The notes under the pieces: generated by a model
Seen by the model: the letters and a program-made list of their open reading frames with translations, nothing else
Told to the model about the DNA's origin: nothing
Database searches by the model: none
Translations under genes and position numbers: made by a program
Shown here: positions 9,652-20,012 of the stretch, in pieces
How the letters are laid out: every line of letters begins with the position of its first letter
How positions within the stretch are numbered: position 1 is the stretch's first letter
Assembly (NCBI RefSeq): GCF_001040945.1
Contig: NZ_CP011930.1
Location: 4,087,021-4,151,020, forward strand
Direction of reading: 5' to 3'
DNA: 64,000 bases
Origin: Herbaspirillum seropedicae
Lineage (GTDB): Bacteria; Pseudomonadota; Gammaproteobacteria; Burkholderiales; Burkholderiaceae_D

Positions 9652-10353
9652 TCAGCGCGGCAGGTCGAACAACAACACTTCAGCCTTGTCGCCACCGCCG
9701 ATCTCGATGCGGTCGACCGCACTGAGCTTGACGGCGTCGCCGGCTTCCAGGGCCTGGCCATTGACGCTGATCTTGCCGCGAGCCACATGCACATAGCCCA
9801 GGCGGCCTTGCGGCAGGGTGTACTCGGCGGTTTGGGCGCCGTCGAAGAGGCCCGCATACAGCTGGGCGTCCTGGTTCATGCTGACCGAACCGTCGCGGCC
9901 ATCGGCCGAGGCGACCAGACGCAGCTTGCCGTCCTTGTCAGCCGCCGAGAAGTGCGCCTCCTGATAACCCGGTTCAGCGCCGGCGCGGTCAGGCATGATC
10001 CAGATCTGCAGGAAGTGCGTGGTGCCGTCCTGGGAGTGGTTGTACTCCGAGTGACGCACGCCCGTGCCTGCACTCATGCGTTGCACGTCACCGGGACGGA
10101 TCACGCTGCCATTGCCCATGCTGTCCTTGTGGGCCAGTTCGCCTTCGAGCACATAGGAAATGATCTCCATGTCGCGGTGGCCGTGCGTACCGAAGCCCTG
10201 GCCGGCGGCCACGCGGTCTTCGTTGATCACGCGCAAGGGGCCGAAGCCCATGTGCCTGGGATCATAGTAGTCCGCGAATGAAAAGCTGTGATACGAATCC
10301 AGCCAACCGTGGTTGGCGTGGCCACGATCGTTCGCTTTGCGAATTTCCATCAT
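9652..10353 (-). CDS. Pirin family protein (YhhW-type)
   Basis: A 233-residue two-cupin pirin. The N-terminal cupin has the metal-binding set in GFGTHGHRDMEIISYVLEG followed by GTGVRHSEYN, giving the His/His/His/Glu ligands of the YhhW branch, some of which have quercetin dioxygenase activity. The C-terminal cupin is degenerate, as usual. It is divergent from the LysR gene across 149 bp and upstream of the flavodoxin-like gene, so control by that regulator is likely but not shown. The second of two adjacent ATG codons would be an equally good start. Confidence 0.88.
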   Translation of the reverse strand: MMEIRKANDRGHANHGWLDSYHSFSFADYYDPRHMGFGPLRVINEDRVAAGQGFGTHGHRDMEIISYVLEGELAHKDSMGNGSVIRPGDVQRMSAGTGVRHSEYNHSQDGTTHFLQIWIMPDRAGAEPGYQEAHFSAADKDGKLRLVASADGRDGSVSMNQDAQLYAGLFDGAQTAEYTLPQGRLGYVHVARGKISVNGQALEAGDAVKLSAVDRIEIGGGDKAEVLLFDLPR

Positions 10354-10502
10354 GTCAACACCTCTTTCTTCAGTAAGGTACGCACCGGAATTGGTTTGTA
10401 CAAAATGTTTGTCGATGGCGTCACTATAGTTGCTATCTTTTTCGCAGATAAGGTCTAAAATCCGTAGTGTTCATTCAAAAAATTTAAACAAGTGGAAGTC
10501 TC

Positions 10503-11441
10503 GTGAACCTGACCCTCGAATCCCTGCTGATCCTGGACATGATCGACCGCAAGGGCAGCTTTGCCGCGGCCGCGGTGGCGCTGGACCGCGTGCCCTCGGC
10601 GCTGACCTATAGCGTGCGCAAGCTGGAAGACGACCTCGACGTCTTGCTGTTCGACCGCCGTGGCCACCGCGCCCAGTTGACACCGGCGGGCCTGCAGTTG
10701 TTGCAGGAAGGGCGTCATCTGCTGCTGGCGGCCAATGACCTGGAGCAGCGCGTCAAGCGCACGGCGACCGGTCGCGAGACCGAATTGCACATCGTGCTCA
10801 ACAGCCTGATTCCCTTCGACAAGATGCTGCCCATCATCGCCGCCTTCGATCGCGAACAGTCCGGCACACGGTTGCGCTTCACTCCCGGGGTGCTCACCGG
10901 CGCCTGGGAAAAGCTCATCGAGGGGCGCGCCAACCTGGTCATCGGCGTCACGCTGGACGGCCCCGAGGTGGTGCGCACCAGCGGCCGCTTCCAGATGCAG
11001 GAACTGGGGGCGGTGGACTGGGTGTTCGTGGTAGCCCCGCAGCATCCCCTGGCCGGGGTCGAAGAACCGCTTTCCGCCGAACTGGTCCGCAGCCATCGGG
11101 CCATTGCGGTGGGCGACAACAGCCAGTCGCTGCCCACCCTGACCATGGGCCTGCTGTCCGGCCAGGAGACGCTGACCGTAGCCACCGTGGCCGACAAGCT
11201 GCAAGCTCAGTTGGCCGGCCTGGGCTGCGGTCATCTGCCGCGTATCTGGGCCGAGCCCTACCTGGCCTCGGGCGCGCTGGTGGAAAAGCAGACGCTGGCG
11301 GCCAAGCCGAATGACAACTTCATGGTGGCCTGGCCCAAGGCTGAGCAGGGCAAATCCTTGAAATGGTTCATCCAGCACCTGGCGCAGCCGCATGTACGCC
11401 AGTCGCTGATCGGACCGGTACCGATGCGGGGGCCAGCGTGA
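10503..11441 (+). CDS. LysR family transcriptional regulator
   Basis: A 312-residue LysR protein. The winged HTH occupies about residues 1-60 ([41 protein letters not shown]), followed by a periplasmic-binding-like effector domain. The start codon is GTG; the HTH begins directly after it, so no other start fits. Divergent from pirin, it is a candidate regulator of the pirin/flavodoxin pair. Its TGA overlaps the GTG start of gluQ (GTGA), so the two share a transcript, an unusual pairing for gluQ. Confidence 0.9.
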   Translation: MNLTLESLLILDMIDRKGSFAAAAVALDRVPSALTYSVRKLEDDLDVLLFDRRGHRAQLTPAGLQLLQEGRHLLLAANDLEQRVKRTATGRETELHIVLNSLIPFDKMLPIIAAFDREQSGTRLRFTPGVLTGAWEKLIEGRANLVIGVTLDGPEVVRTSGRFQMQELGAVDWVFVVAPQHPLAGVEEPLSAELVRSHRAIAVGDNSQSLPTLTMGLLSGQETLTVATVADKLQAQLAGLGCGHLPRIWAEPYLASGALVEKQTLAAKPNDNFMVAWPKAEQGKSLKWFIQHLAQPHVRQSLIGPVPMRGPA

Positions 11442-12322
11442 GCTGCCACGCCTATGTCGGCCGCTTTGCGCCCTCGCCTTCCGGCCCGCTGCATGCCGGC
11501 TCGCTGGTGGCGGCCCTGGCCAGCTATCTGGACGCGCGCGTGCATGCTGGCCGCTGGCTGCTGCGTATCGAAGACATCGACGAAACCCGCACCGTGCAAG
11601 GCGCTGCACAGGACATCATCGCCACCCTGGCAGCGCTGGACATGCGTTCCGACGGCCCGGTGCTGGTGCAGAGCCAGCGCAAGGCGCGCTACCAGCTGGC
11701 GCGCGATCGGCTGGGCGCACTGGCCTACCCCTGTGGTTGCAGCCGCAAGGAAATTGCCGATTCACGGGTGGGTACCGCCAGCGACGGCGCAGCCCTCTAT
11801 CCTGGCACCTGCCGCCATGGCCTGGCGCCAGGAAAGCAGGCGCGCACGCTGCGCCTGCGCGTGCCCGACCCGGGCCAGGCAGGTGAACTGGTGCAATTCG
11901 AGGATCGCTGGCTGGGTCCGCAGGCGCAGCACCTGGCCGCCGAGGTGGGCGACTTCGTGCTGCAGCGGGCCGACGGTTTCTGGGCCTATCAACTGGCCGT
12001 GGTGGTGGATGACGCCGAGCAGGGCGTGACCGACATCGTGCGAGGAGCAGACCTGCTGGATTCGACAGCACGACAGATCTACCTGCAAGGCCTGCTGGGC
12101 TATCCGACGCCGCGGTATCTGCACGTGCCGTTGCTGATGAATGAAACCGGAGAGAAGTTTTCCAAGCAGAACGGCGCGCAGGCGCTGGACCTGAACCAGC
12201 CGCTGCAAGCACTGCAGCAGGCGGCCGCCTTCCTGGGACTGGACACGGGCGCCGCCCGTGACAGGGAGGGATTCTGGGCCCTCGCGCTCACCGGCTGGCA
12301 AGCGCGTTTCGGCCCCCGTTGA
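11438..12322 (+). CDS. gluQ: Glutamyl-Q tRNA(Asp) synthetase
   Basis: A 294-residue truncated paralogue of glutamyl-tRNA synthetase that attaches glutamate to queuosine of tRNA-Asp. The HIGH-like motif is in [20 protein letters not shown], the KMSKS-like motif is EKFSKQNG, and the zinc site is formed by CGCSRKE and GTCRHGL. The anticodon-binding domain is absent, as in the family. The GTG start, overlapping the LysR stop by four bases, places the HIGH region at the usual distance. The gene is often found next to dksA, which is not seen here. Confidence 0.93.
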   Translation: MSCHAYVGRFAPSPSGPLHAGSLVAALASYLDARVHAGRWLLRIEDIDETRTVQGAAQDIIATLAALDMRSDGPVLVQSQRKARYQLARDRLGALAYPCGCSRKEIADSRVGTASDGAALYPGTCRHGLAPGKQARTLRLRVPDPGQAGELVQFEDRWLGPQAQHLAAEVGDFVLQRADGFWAYQLAVVVDDAEQGVTDIVRGADLLDSTARQIYLQGLLGYPTPRYLHVPLLMNETGEKFSKQNGAQALDLNQPLQALQQAAAFLGLDTGAARDREGFWALALTGWQARFGPR

Positions 12323-12331
12323 AGAGCAAGA

Positions 12332-13795
12332 TCAGCGCTTGGGCATGCCGCCCAGCAGCGCCGCCACCTTGGCCTTGGGACGATTGTTCTTGGCCAGTTC
12401 CGGCTTGGTGGAGACGGTCTCGACGGCGCTCGGTTCGTAGGGCTTGAGGAACCACGGATCGACTTTCTCGCGGCGCATCGGCGCAGCGCCTCCTTCGCGG
12501 CTGCTGCGGCTGCGCTCGCCACGATCACTACGGTCGCCGCGATCGCTACGCTCACCCCGCTCGCTTCGTTCGCCACGCTCGGCACGATCACTGCGTTCAT
12601 GACGCGCGCGCGGGGCAAACCCGGTCAGCTCGGCGCGTTCGAACTTCTTCTTGATCAGCTTCTCGATATCGGTCAGCAGGCGGTCGTCCTTGTCGCAGAA
12701 CAGGGAGATCGCATCGCCCGATGCGCCGGCACGGCCGGTGCGGCCGATACGGTGGACATAGTCTTCGGCGTTATAGGGCAGATCGTAGTTGATCACACAG
12801 GGCAGCTCGGCGATGTCCAGCCCGCGCGCGGCCACGTCGGTGGCCACCAGCACTTCGATCTGGCCCTGCTTGAAGGCTTCCAGCGCGGCCATGCGCTCGG
12901 ACTGGGTCTTGTCACCGTGAATGGCCGAGGCCTTCACACCTTCGGCCACCAGGGTGCGCGCCAGGCGGGAAGCGCCGATCTTGGTATTGGAGAAGACGAT
13001 CACCTGCTTCAGTTCGCGCTGGCGGATGATGAAGCTGACCGCATCGGCCTTGGCCGCTTCCTCGACCTTGTAGATGGTCTGGGTCACGTTTTCGGCCGTG
13101 GCATTGCTGCGCGCCACTTCGATGGTGACCGGGTTGTTCTGGAAGCTGGCGGCCAGCTTCTTGATTTCCGGCGAGAAGGTGGCCGAGAACAGCAGGTTCT
13201 GGCGCTGCTTGGGCAAGAGGTTGATGATGCGCTGCAGGTCCGGCAGGAAGCCCATGTCCAGCATGCGGTCGGCTTCGTCCATCACCAGGATCTGGGTCTG
13301 CGACAGGTTCACTGTCTTTTGCTGCACGTGGTCCAGCAGGCGGCCCGGCGTGGCGATGACGATCTCTACGCCGGCGCGCAGGATCGCGGTCTGCGGGGCC
13401 ATGTCCACGCCGCCGAAGACCACCGTGGAACGCAGCGGGGTGAAGCGGCAGTAGGCAGCCACGTTGTCGGCGACCTGGTCGGCCAGTTCGCGGGTGGGTG
13501 TCAGGATCAGGGCGCGCACCGGATGGCGGGCGGGCGAGGCGCTATGGCTGGCGTGCTGCAGCAGGCGCTGGATGATGGGCAGCGAGAAGCCGGCGGTCTT
13601 GCCGGTACCGGTCTGGGCGGCGCCCATCACGTCCCGGCCTTGCAGCACCACAGGAATGGCCTGGGCCTGGATCGGGGTCGGGTGGACGTAGCCTTGTTCG
13701 GCCAGGGCCTTCAGGATGTCGGGCGAAAGGCCGAAATCTTCAAAGCGGACGGCGGGTGCAGCCGGTGCTGCGGACGCGGACGTGGTGTCGGACAT
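12332..13795 (-). CDS. DEAD-box RNA helicase (RhlE-like)
   Basis: A 487-residue ATP-dependent RNA helicase. Motifs in order: Q motif (FEDFGLSPDILKALAEQGYVHPTPIQ), Walker A AQTGTGKT, PTRELA, TPGR, DEAD, SAT, HGDK, and HRIGRTGRAG. The C-terminal tail is strongly repetitive and charged, with near-tandem (D/E)R-S/G units between about residues 400 and 455, then a basic end ending LLGGMPKR. Such tails bind RNA in RhlE-type helicases. It is convergent with gluQ, nine bases apart. A TATAAT at 13993-13998 implies a long 5' leader of about 190 nt. Confidence 0.92.
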   Translation of the reverse strand: MSDTTSASAAPAAPAVRFEDFGLSPDILKALAEQGYVHPTPIQAQAIPVVLQGRDVMGAAQTGTGKTAGFSLPIIQRLLQHASHSASPARHPVRALILTPTRELADQVADNVAAYCRFTPLRSTVVFGGVDMAPQTAILRAGVEIVIATPGRLLDHVQQKTVNLSQTQILVMDEADRMLDMGFLPDLQRIINLLPKQRQNLLFSATFSPEIKKLAASFQNNPVTIEVARSNATAENVTQTIYKVEEAAKADAVSFIIRQRELKQVIVFSNTKIGASRLARTLVAEGVKASAIHGDKTQSERMAALEAFKQGQIEVLVATDVAARGLDIAELPCVINYDLPYNAEDYVHRIGRTGRAGASGDAISLFCDKDDRLLTDIEKLIKKKFERAELTGFAPRARHERSDRAERGERSERGERSDRGDRSDRGERSRSSREGGAAPMRREKVDPWFLKPYEPSAVETVSTKPELAKNNRPKAKVAALLGGMPKR

Positions 13796-14097
13796 GGTGT
13801 ATTGCGAACGGTGCGACAGCGCCGCGGCAGCCGCCCTGGCGGCTCCGGTGCATGGGGTGCATGCGCACGGGTTCTGATTGCTTTCTGTGTTGATGTGTTA
13901 CGGGCGAACCGGCCAAACCTGCACGGCCGGGCGCTTCGAATGATGCAAAGATGCTGACCGGGCCAGCTGCTGCCAATTGCCCGGAACTGCGTATTATACG
14001 CCGCATCTCCTTGCACTTCATGACAGTTTGGTGTCCGGGCCCGGCCAGCCGTGGCAAAACGTCTGCAAAGGGCGCTGCCACGGGGCTCGTGCTGTGA
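13796..14097 (-). promoter_or_regulatory. Leader and probable promoter of the DEAD-box helicase
   Basis: A perfect -10 hexamer (TATAAT on the minus strand at 13993-13998) sits about 200 bp before the helicase start; the -35 is poor. The leader contains GC-rich inverted segments. Long leaders are known for DEAD-box helicase genes under cold or self-control, but nothing here proves regulation. No gene is visible in this stretch. Confidence 0.4.
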
Positions 14098-14781
14098 TCA
14101 GCCAATGGTGATATTGATGTCCGGCAAGCCGTCAACATGGCCTTGCAGCTTGTCGCCCTTGACGACAGCCCCCACGCCTTCAGGCGTCCCAGTGAAGATC
14201 AGGTCGCCCGGGAACAGCTCGACCAGGCCCGACAGATAGGAGATGGTCTCGGCCACGCTCCAGATCAGGTCCGCCAGGTCGCCCTGCTGGCGCACTTCGC
14301 CATTGACCTTGAGCCAGACGGCGCCCTGGTCGGGGTGGCCAGCCTGCGCCACCGGCACGATGGGCGCGCAGGGGGCGGACTGGTCGAAACCCTTGGCCAT
14401 GTCCCAGGGGCGGCCCAGCTTCTTGGCCTGGCTCTGGATGTCGCGGCGGGTCATGTCCAGGCCCACGGCGTAGCCGAACACCAGTTCCAGCGCCTGTTCC
14501 ACCGGGATATTGCGCCCCCCCTTGGCCAGCGCCACCACCAGTTCGATCTCATGGTGATAGTCGGAAGTGGCGACCGGATACGGCACCACGGAGTCGGTGG
14601 GCACGACGGCGTCAGCCGGCTTCATGAAGAAGAACGGCGGCTCGCGGTCCGGATCGTGGCCCATTTCACGGGCGTGGGCGGCGTAATTGCGCCCTACGCA
14701 ATAGATGCGGCGAACCGGGAAAGCTGCACCGCCGACCACGGCAACCGTGGCCTGGGCGGGGGCGGGAATGGCAAAGCTCAT
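14098..14781 (-). CDS. Fumarylacetoacetate hydrolase family protein
   Basis: A 227-residue FAH-domain enzyme. IYCVGRNYAAHAREMG opens the fold; the metal ligands lie in YHHEIELVVAL, and FGYAVGLDMTRRDIQ and LIFTGTPEGVGAV are family signatures. Close relatives act on acylpyruvates (fumarylpyruvate hydrolase, YcgM/FAHD1-like) in aromatic catabolism or oxaloacetate decarboxylation. The ATG at 14781 is chosen because the FAH family begins there; a longer frame adds 60 unrelated residues over the operator. A perfect inverted repeat at 14834-14865 lies upstream, so a dedicated repressor is likely. Confidence 0.88.
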   Translation of the reverse strand: MSFAIPAPAQATVAVVGGAAFPVRRIYCVGRNYAAHAREMGHDPDREPPFFFMKPADAVVPTDSVVPYPVATSDYHHEIELVVALAKGGRNIPVEQALELVFGYAVGLDMTRRDIQSQAKKLGRPWDMAKGFDQSAPCAPIVPVAQAGHPDQGAVWLKVNGEVRQQGDLADLIWSVAETISYLSGLVELFPGDLIFTGTPEGVGAVVKGDKLQGHVDGLPDINITIG

Positions 14782-14833
14782 CAGGAAGACTCCGTCGTGG
14801 CGAAAATGTTTGTTGTTGGTACCGGCACAGATC

Positions 14834-14865
14834 GTCAGACAACGATGAACACCAAGTTGTCTGAC
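14834..14865. promoter_or_regulatory. Perfect 10-bp inverted repeat, probable GntR/FadR-type double operator
   Basis: GTCAGACAAC at 14834-14843 and its exact complement GTTGTCTGAC at 14856-14865 are separated by 12 bases. The left half with its flanks reads TCGTCAGACAA, which fits the FadR-subfamily operator TNGTNNNACNA; the right half, TTGTCTGACAT, fits it less one base. The two centres lie 22 bp apart, two helical turns. It is placed about 55 bp before the FAH-family start. The rest of the 14782-15086 gap shows no gene. Confidence 0.7.
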
Positions 14866-15086
14866 ATCGTCGTAGTGTAAAAGAAAAGTCACCGTCCCGC
14901 TTGCGGGCCGGCGCACGCGCCTCGAGCGCAGATATAGGTGGCAATTCGGCCTGTAATCCACTGGCTAAAAACGGGCGAATTTGGGACACTGGCAAGAACT
15001 CATTGCATCGACAGGCATGAGATGCGTTTCAGCTTCATGCCGGCCCTGCCGCCTACCCGCCTTCTTACCCAGAACAGAACAACACC

Positions 15087-16898
15087 ATGCGTCAGCAAGC
15101 CAACGCTAACCAGATCCTGCTGCAAAAAGCCCTCGCCCTGCATCAAAAAGGCCAACTGGCCCCGGCCGAAGAACTCTACAAGAAGGTGCTGGTGAAGCTG
15201 CCCCGGCACTTCGAAGCCAACTACCTGTATGGCATGCTCAAGCTGCACCAGGAAGACTGGGAAACCGCCGAAGCCCAGCTGGCCAAGGCCATTGAACTCA
15301 ATCCCGATCACCTGGACACCTATTTCGACCATGCCGGCGCGCTGGCCCACCTGGGCCGCGACGACGAGGCGGTGGCCCGTTACGACCTCGTCCTGACCGT
15401 CAACGCCGACTTCGTCGAGGCCTTGCTCGCGCGCGGCGCCGCGCTGCGCCGCCTGGGCCGCAACCGCGAGGCGCTGGCCGATCTGGAACGCGCCACCGCG
15501 CTGGCGCCCGACAATGCCGACGCCTGGTTCCAGCGCGGCAACGTGCTGCACGACAGCTACGCCTACGGCGACGCCCGCGAAAGCTACGAACGCGCTGTCG
15601 CGCTGCGCCCCGACTTCATCGAGGCCTGGTTCAACCTCGGCAATACCTGCAAGGACGGCAACCAGCTCGACCAGGCCCTGCGCGCCTATGACCGCGCCCT
15701 GGAAGTACAGCCGGACTTCTTCGAGGCGATTTCCAACCGTGGCTACGTGCTCTTCAAGATGCAACGCCCGGCGGAAGCCCTGCAGGCCTACGATCGCGCC
15801 CTGGCGCTGGACGAGCGCGCGCCGGACCTGTGGTTCAACCGCGGCTCGACGCTGGAACAGCTGTACCGCTTCGAGGAAGCCAGCGAAAGCTACCGCCGCG
15901 CCAAGGCCCTCAAGCCCGATGCCGGCTCGGCGACCTGGAACGAGGCCCTGATGCAACTGCGCCAGGGGGACTTCGTCAATGGCTGGAAGGGTTTCGAGAC
16001 ACGCTGGGCGACCGAGCAGATGCGCGGCCAGCAGCGTCAGTTCATGCAACCGTTGTGGCTGGGCGAACAGCCGCTGGAAGGCAAGACCATCCTGCTGCAC
16101 GCCGAACAAGGCTTTGGCGACACTCTGCAGTTCGTGCGCTACGCGCCGCTGCTGGCGGCCCGCGGAGCGCGCGTGATCCTCGAAGTGCAGCCAGCGCTCA
16201 CGCGCCAGTTGGCCGGACTGCCGGGTGTGACCCAGGTCATCGGCACCGATCATTTCATGCGTCCGCCCTTCGACTTCCACTGCCCGCTGATGAGCTTGCC
16301 GCTGGCCTGCAAGACCTTCAGCGAAGCCGACATTCCGCGTGCGCCCTACCTGCTGCCGGAGGCCTCCAGCTGGGCCGCCTGGCACCAGCGCCTGCCGCGC
16401 AACCGCGCCCTGCGCGTCGGCCTGGTGTGGGCAGGCAGTTCGGCCCAGACCCATCCTGATGCGGTGCGCATCGATGGCGAGCGCTCGCTGCCTTTCGCCA
16501 CGCTGGCGCCATTGGTAGAGCTGGCGCGCGAGCATGCCGCACTGGAGTTCTATTCCCTGCAGGTCGGCCAGGACGCCGTAGCGCAACTGCATGCCCATCC
16601 GCTGGCAAGCCTGGTGCGGGACTGCTCGCCCGAACTGCACGACTTTGCCGAAACCGGCGCGCTGCTGGCCAATCTGGACCTGCTCATCACGGTCGATACC
16701 TCGGTCTGCCACCTGGCCGGGGCGCTGGGCCGCCCGGTCTGGCTGCTCAATCGCCACAACGGCTGCTGGCGCTGGCAGGTGGAGCGCGAGGACAGCCCCT
16801 GGTACGGCGGCATGACCATCTTCGGCCAGCGCACCGCCGGACAATGGGACGAGGTCATCGCGCGCGTTCGGGCAGCCTTGCAGCAGCAGCTGGCGTGA
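15087..16898 (+). CDS. TPR protein fused to a GT9/GT41-like glycosyltransferase domain
   Basis: A 603-residue protein. About residues 1-290 are tandem tetratricopeptide repeats with the 34-residue W-LG-Y-A-F-A-P pattern (for example AWFNLGNTCKDGNQLDQALRAYDRALEVQPDF). The C-terminal half has a glycosyltransferase-like nucleotide-binding lobe: LRVGLVWAGSSAQTHPD, then LLITVDTSVCHLAGALGRPVWLL. This fusion resembles bacterial relatives of O-GlcNAc transferase common in Burkholderiales; the substrate is unknown. There is no signal peptide, so action in the cytoplasm is inferred. It is followed 138 bp later by glk. Confidence 0.85.
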   Translation: MRQQANANQILLQKALALHQKGQLAPAEELYKKVLVKLPRHFEANYLYGMLKLHQEDWETAEAQLAKAIELNPDHLDTYFDHAGALAHLGRDDEAVARYDLVLTVNADFVEALLARGAALRRLGRNREALADLERATALAPDNADAWFQRGNVLHDSYAYGDARESYERAVALRPDFIEAWFNLGNTCKDGNQLDQALRAYDRALEVQPDFFEAISNRGYVLFKMQRPAEALQAYDRALALDERAPDLWFNRGSTLEQLYRFEEASESYRRAKALKPDAGSATWNEALMQLRQGDFVNGWKGFETRWATEQMRGQQRQFMQPLWLGEQPLEGKTILLHAEQGFGDTLQFVRYAPLLAARGARVILEVQPALTRQLAGLPGVTQVIGTDHFMRPPFDFHCPLMSLPLACKTFSEADIPRAPYLLPEASSWAAWHQRLPRNRALRVGLVWAGSSAQTHPDAVRIDGERSLPFATLAPLVELAREHAALEFYSLQVGQDAVAQLHAHPLASLVRDCSPELHDFAETGALLANLDLLITVDTSVCHLAGALGRPVWLLNRHNGCWRWQVEREDSPWYGGMTIFGQRTAGQWDEVIARVRAALQQQLA

Positions 16899-17035
16899 TG
16901 CGGCCCGGCGCTGGAACCTGAAGCGCCGCCTCCCCTCATAACCTGAAGGGAGGTTCATCTCCTCACCGACCACACTGGCGATCACGATGGCCGGGCGCAC
17001 CGCTGCGCCAGCCCCAAGAACACAAGGATAACAAC

Positions 17036-18037
17036 ATGCAACACGTTCCCACCTCCCCTGCCGGACTGCACGCTGACGGTCCGCGCCTGCTGGCCGACAT
17101 CGGCGGCACCAATGCCCGCTTTGCACTGGAAACCGGCCCCGGCCGCATCGAGCAGGTACAGATCCTGCGCGGCGCTGACTATGGCGAATTCACCGATGCG
17201 GTCCAGGCCTACCTCAAGCTGGCAGGCCACCCGCCGGTGCGCCATGCGGTGGTGGCCATCGCCAACCCGGTGCAGGGCGACCAGATCAAGATGACCAACC
17301 ACGATTGGGCCTTCTCCATCGAAGCGGCGCGCCAATTGCTGGGATTCGAATTGCTGCTGGTGGTCAATGATTTCACGGCCCTGTCGATGGCCGTGCCGCA
17401 ACTGCGCGCCGATGAGCTGCAACAGGTCGGCGGCGGCGCACCCAAGCCGGGAGCACCGATCGGGCTGGTGGGCGCCGGCACCGGACTGGGCGTGGGCGGA
17501 CTGCTGCATGCCGACGGTCACTGGCTGCCGCTGGCCAGCGAGGGTGGCCATGCGGCCTTTGCCCCGGCGGATCCGCGTGAGGCCGCCGTGCTGGCCTATG
17601 CCTGGCAATTCCATGAGCATGTGTCGGCCGAACGGCTGGTCTCGGGTCCGGGACTGGAGCTGATCCATCGCGCCTTGCTGGCCATCGATGGCCATCCCGC
17701 TGCCGAGCTGAGCGCAGCGCAGATCGTGGAAGGCGCACGCCAGCATGGCGATGCGCTTTGCCAGGAAACGCTGGCGCTGTTCTGCAGCATGCTCGGCACC
17801 GTGGCGGCCGACCTGGCGCTCACGCTGGGCGCGCTGGGCGGCATCTACATCGGCGGCGGCGTAGTGCCGCACCTGGGCGACTACTTCGCCCGTTCGCCCT
17901 TCCGGGCGCGCTTCGAGAACAAGGGACGCATGTCCGTGCTCACCAAGGCCATTCCCACCTATGTGATCACGGCGGAGTATCCGGCCTTCACCGGGGTCTC
18001 GGCCATCCTGGCGGACCGCCTGGCGACACAGCAGTAA
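17036..18037 (+). CDS. glk: Glucokinase
   Basis: A 333-residue ROK-independent bacterial glucokinase (Glk, PF02685) that phosphorylates glucose with ATP. The phosphate-binding motif [17 protein letters not shown] is at about residues 22-38; the sugar-binding [10 protein letters not shown] and [12 protein letters not shown] motifs and EGGHAAFAP follow in the expected order. The C-terminal [32 protein letters not shown] is characteristic. The ATG is kept although the first 15 residues are variable. Confidence 0.95.
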   Translation: MQHVPTSPAGLHADGPRLLADIGGTNARFALETGPGRIEQVQILRGADYGEFTDAVQAYLKLAGHPPVRHAVVAIANPVQGDQIKMTNHDWAFSIEAARQLLGFELLLVVNDFTALSMAVPQLRADELQQVGGGAPKPGAPIGLVGAGTGLGVGGLLHADGHWLPLASEGGHAAFAPADPREAAVLAYAWQFHEHVSAERLVSGPGLELIHRALLAIDGHPAAELSAAQIVEGARQHGDALCQETLALFCSMLGTVAADLALTLGALGGIYIGGGVVPHLGDYFARSPFRARFENKGRMSVLTKAIPTYVITAEYPAFTGVSAILADRLATQQ

Positions 18038-18179
18038 GCCTGGCCGCTTCAATGCAAGGCCGATGTGCTGCCATGCGCGTCGGCCGGTCTGGCGGAGCAA
18101 TCGCGGCGGCTGGTACTGGATGGGCGCTGCTACGGGGGAAAGGTACTGCGGGAGAACTGCGGAGATAAAAACGGAAGGA

Positions 18180-18277
18180 GGCGAGCCTTGTCTGCGGCAC
18201 TTGCGGGAAATGGCTGTGGCTGCTTCGTTCCCGACCTGACCAGGTTGACCATGCCACAATGCGCAGGGGCCCGCCGG
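18180..18277 (-). ncRNA. ffs: Signal recognition particle 4.5S RNA
   Basis: On the minus strand the apical SRP core reads GGTCAGGTCGGGAACGAAG followed by CAGCC, the universal Ffh-binding loop (compare E. coli GGTCAGGTCCGGAAGGAAG). The 5' end GGCGGGCC (18275-18268) pairs over eight bases with GGCUCGCC (18188-18181), closing the rod, and a T run follows on the minus strand at about 18166-18170. Length near 98 nt fits the short bacterial form. It binds Ffh for co-translational membrane targeting. The rest of the 18038-18394 gap shows no gene. Confidence 0.93.
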
Positions 18278-18394
18278 GGTGAATTGTATCTCAAATCACA
18301 CCGACCGGGCCAGCTAATTCATTCGGGGCAAGCAGGAGCGGCGCTGCCGCGCGAAATACGTAAACCATTTACGCATTTCGCCGCCCCTGGAACA

Positions 18395-19879
18395 TCAGAT
18401 GCCCAGGTCTTGCCAGATGGCGTCCACACGCTTCTTAACGTCCTCGTCCATGACGATGGGCGTACCCCATTCACGACTGGTTTCACCCGGCCATTTATTG
18501 GTGGCGTCGATCCCCATCTTGCTGCCCAGGCCGCTGATGGGCGAGGCGAAATCGAGGTAATCGATGGGCGTGTTATCCACCATGACGGTGTCGCGCACCG
18601 GATCGACCCGCGTGGTAATGGCCCAGATCACTTCCTTCCAGTCGCGGATATTCACATCCTCGTCCACCACCACGATGAACTTGGTATACATGAACTGGCG
18701 CAGGAAACTCCATACTCCGAACATCACCCGCTTGGCGTGCCCGGCATAGGACTTCTTCATCTGCACCACCGCCATGCGGTAGCTGCAACCTTCTGGCGGC
18801 AGATAGAAATCGGTGATCTCGGCAAACTGCTTCTGCAGCAGCGGCACGAACACCTCATTGAGGGCCACGCCCAGCACGGCCGGTTCATCGGGCGGTTTGC
18901 CGGTATAGGTGGAGTGATAGATGGCGTCGCGCCGCATGGTGATGCGGTCGATGGTGAAGACCGGGAACCAGTCCTGCTCATTGTAGTAACCGGTGTGGTC
19001 GCCATAGGGACCTTCCAAAGCATGCTCGAATCCGGAGGCATGCTTTTCATCCGGATAGATATGCCCCTCCAGCACGATCTCGGCCGAGGCCGGTACGCGC
19101 AGCTCGCTGCCCATGGCCTTGACCAGCTCGGTGCGGCTGCCGCGCAAGAGGCCTGCAAACTGGTATTCGGACAGGTTGTCCGGCACCGGCGTGACCGCAC
19201 CTAATATAGTGGCCGGGTCGGCGCCCAGCGCCACCACGACCGGATAGGGCTTGCCCGGATTGGCGATGCAGTGCTCGCGGAAATCCAGCGCACCACCGCG
19301 GTGGGCCAGCCAGCGCATGATGACCTTGTTCGGCCCCAGCACCTGCTGGCGGTAGATGCCCAGGTTCTGGCGCTTCTTGTGCGGCCCCTTGGTGACCACC
19401 AGGCCCCAGGTGATCAGTGGCGCAATGTCGCCCGGCCAGCAATGCTGGATCGGCAGGCGCGACAGGTCCACATCCTTGCCTTCCCACACCACGTCCTGGC
19501 AAGGCGCCGAGCCGCGTTCCTTGGGCGCCATGTCCCACAGCGACTTCACCAGCGAACCGAGATCGAGCACATCCTTGATGCCCTTGGGCGGCTCAGGCTC
19601 CTTCAGACGCGCCAGCAGGTGGCCGATGCGGCGCAGCTCGCCGATATTGTCGGCCCCCATGCCCAGCGCCACACGGTGCGGTGTACCGAAAAGATTGGCA
19701 AGCACCGGGATATTTTTTTGATCGACATGCTCAAAAAGAAGCGCCGGACCTTCCGCCCGGAGGGTGCGATCGCAGATCTCGGTCATCTCCAGATGCGAGG
19801 AAACAGGGTGAGAAACACGCTTGAGCTCCCCTTTTTGTTGCAACTGGGAAATAAAATCGCGTAGATCAGTGTATTTCAT
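18395..19879 (-). CDS. ubiD: UbiD family prenylated-FMN decarboxylase
   Basis: A 494-residue 3-octaprenyl-4-hydroxybenzoate carboxy-lyase of ubiquinone synthesis. [22 protein letters not shown] is the canonical N-terminus, so the ATG at 19879 is preferred over one four codons upstream. Family blocks include [33 protein letters not shown], and [22 protein letters not shown] with conserved acidic and arginine residues of the prFMN/metal site. Length is normal. The flavin prenyltransferase gene ubiX is not in this window. Confidence 0.95.
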   Translation of the reverse strand: MKYTDLRDFISQLQQKGELKRVSHPVSSHLEMTEICDRTLRAEGPALLFEHVDQKNIPVLANLFGTPHRVALGMGADNIGELRRIGHLLARLKEPEPPKGIKDVLDLGSLVKSLWDMAPKERGSAPCQDVVWEGKDVDLSRLPIQHCWPGDIAPLITWGLVVTKGPHKKRQNLGIYRQQVLGPNKVIMRWLAHRGGALDFREHCIANPGKPYPVVVALGADPATILGAVTPVPDNLSEYQFAGLLRGSRTELVKAMGSELRVPASAEIVLEGHIYPDEKHASGFEHALEGPYGDHTGYYNEQDWFPVFTIDRITMRRDAIYHSTYTGKPPDEPAVLGVALNEVFVPLLQKQFAEITDFYLPPEGCSYRMAVVQMKKSYAGHAKRVMFGVWSFLRQFMYTKFIVVVDEDVNIRDWKEVIWAITTRVDPVRDTVMVDNTPIDYLDFASPISGLGSKMGIDATNKWPGETSREWGTPIVMDEDVKKRVDAIWQDLGI

Positions 19880-20012
19880 ACTTTTTAACAAATTTCTTTT
19901 TGCATCACAGCCGGCTTAGCTATTCCCGGCAAACGCTTGATTCTATTGATTTTTGAGGAAAGGCCACGCGCAATATGAGACACAAAAGTTATAAAGAACT
20001 ATTTTAATAGTA

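Noticed and set aside
18065..19204. A 379-codon frame across the SRP RNA and ubiD
   Set aside because: It runs over a structural RNA and opposite a conserved gene.
19952..19965. TGAGGAAAGGCC, similar to the RNase P RNA motif
   Set aside because: No other RNase P elements nearby, and the stretch is short and AT-rich.
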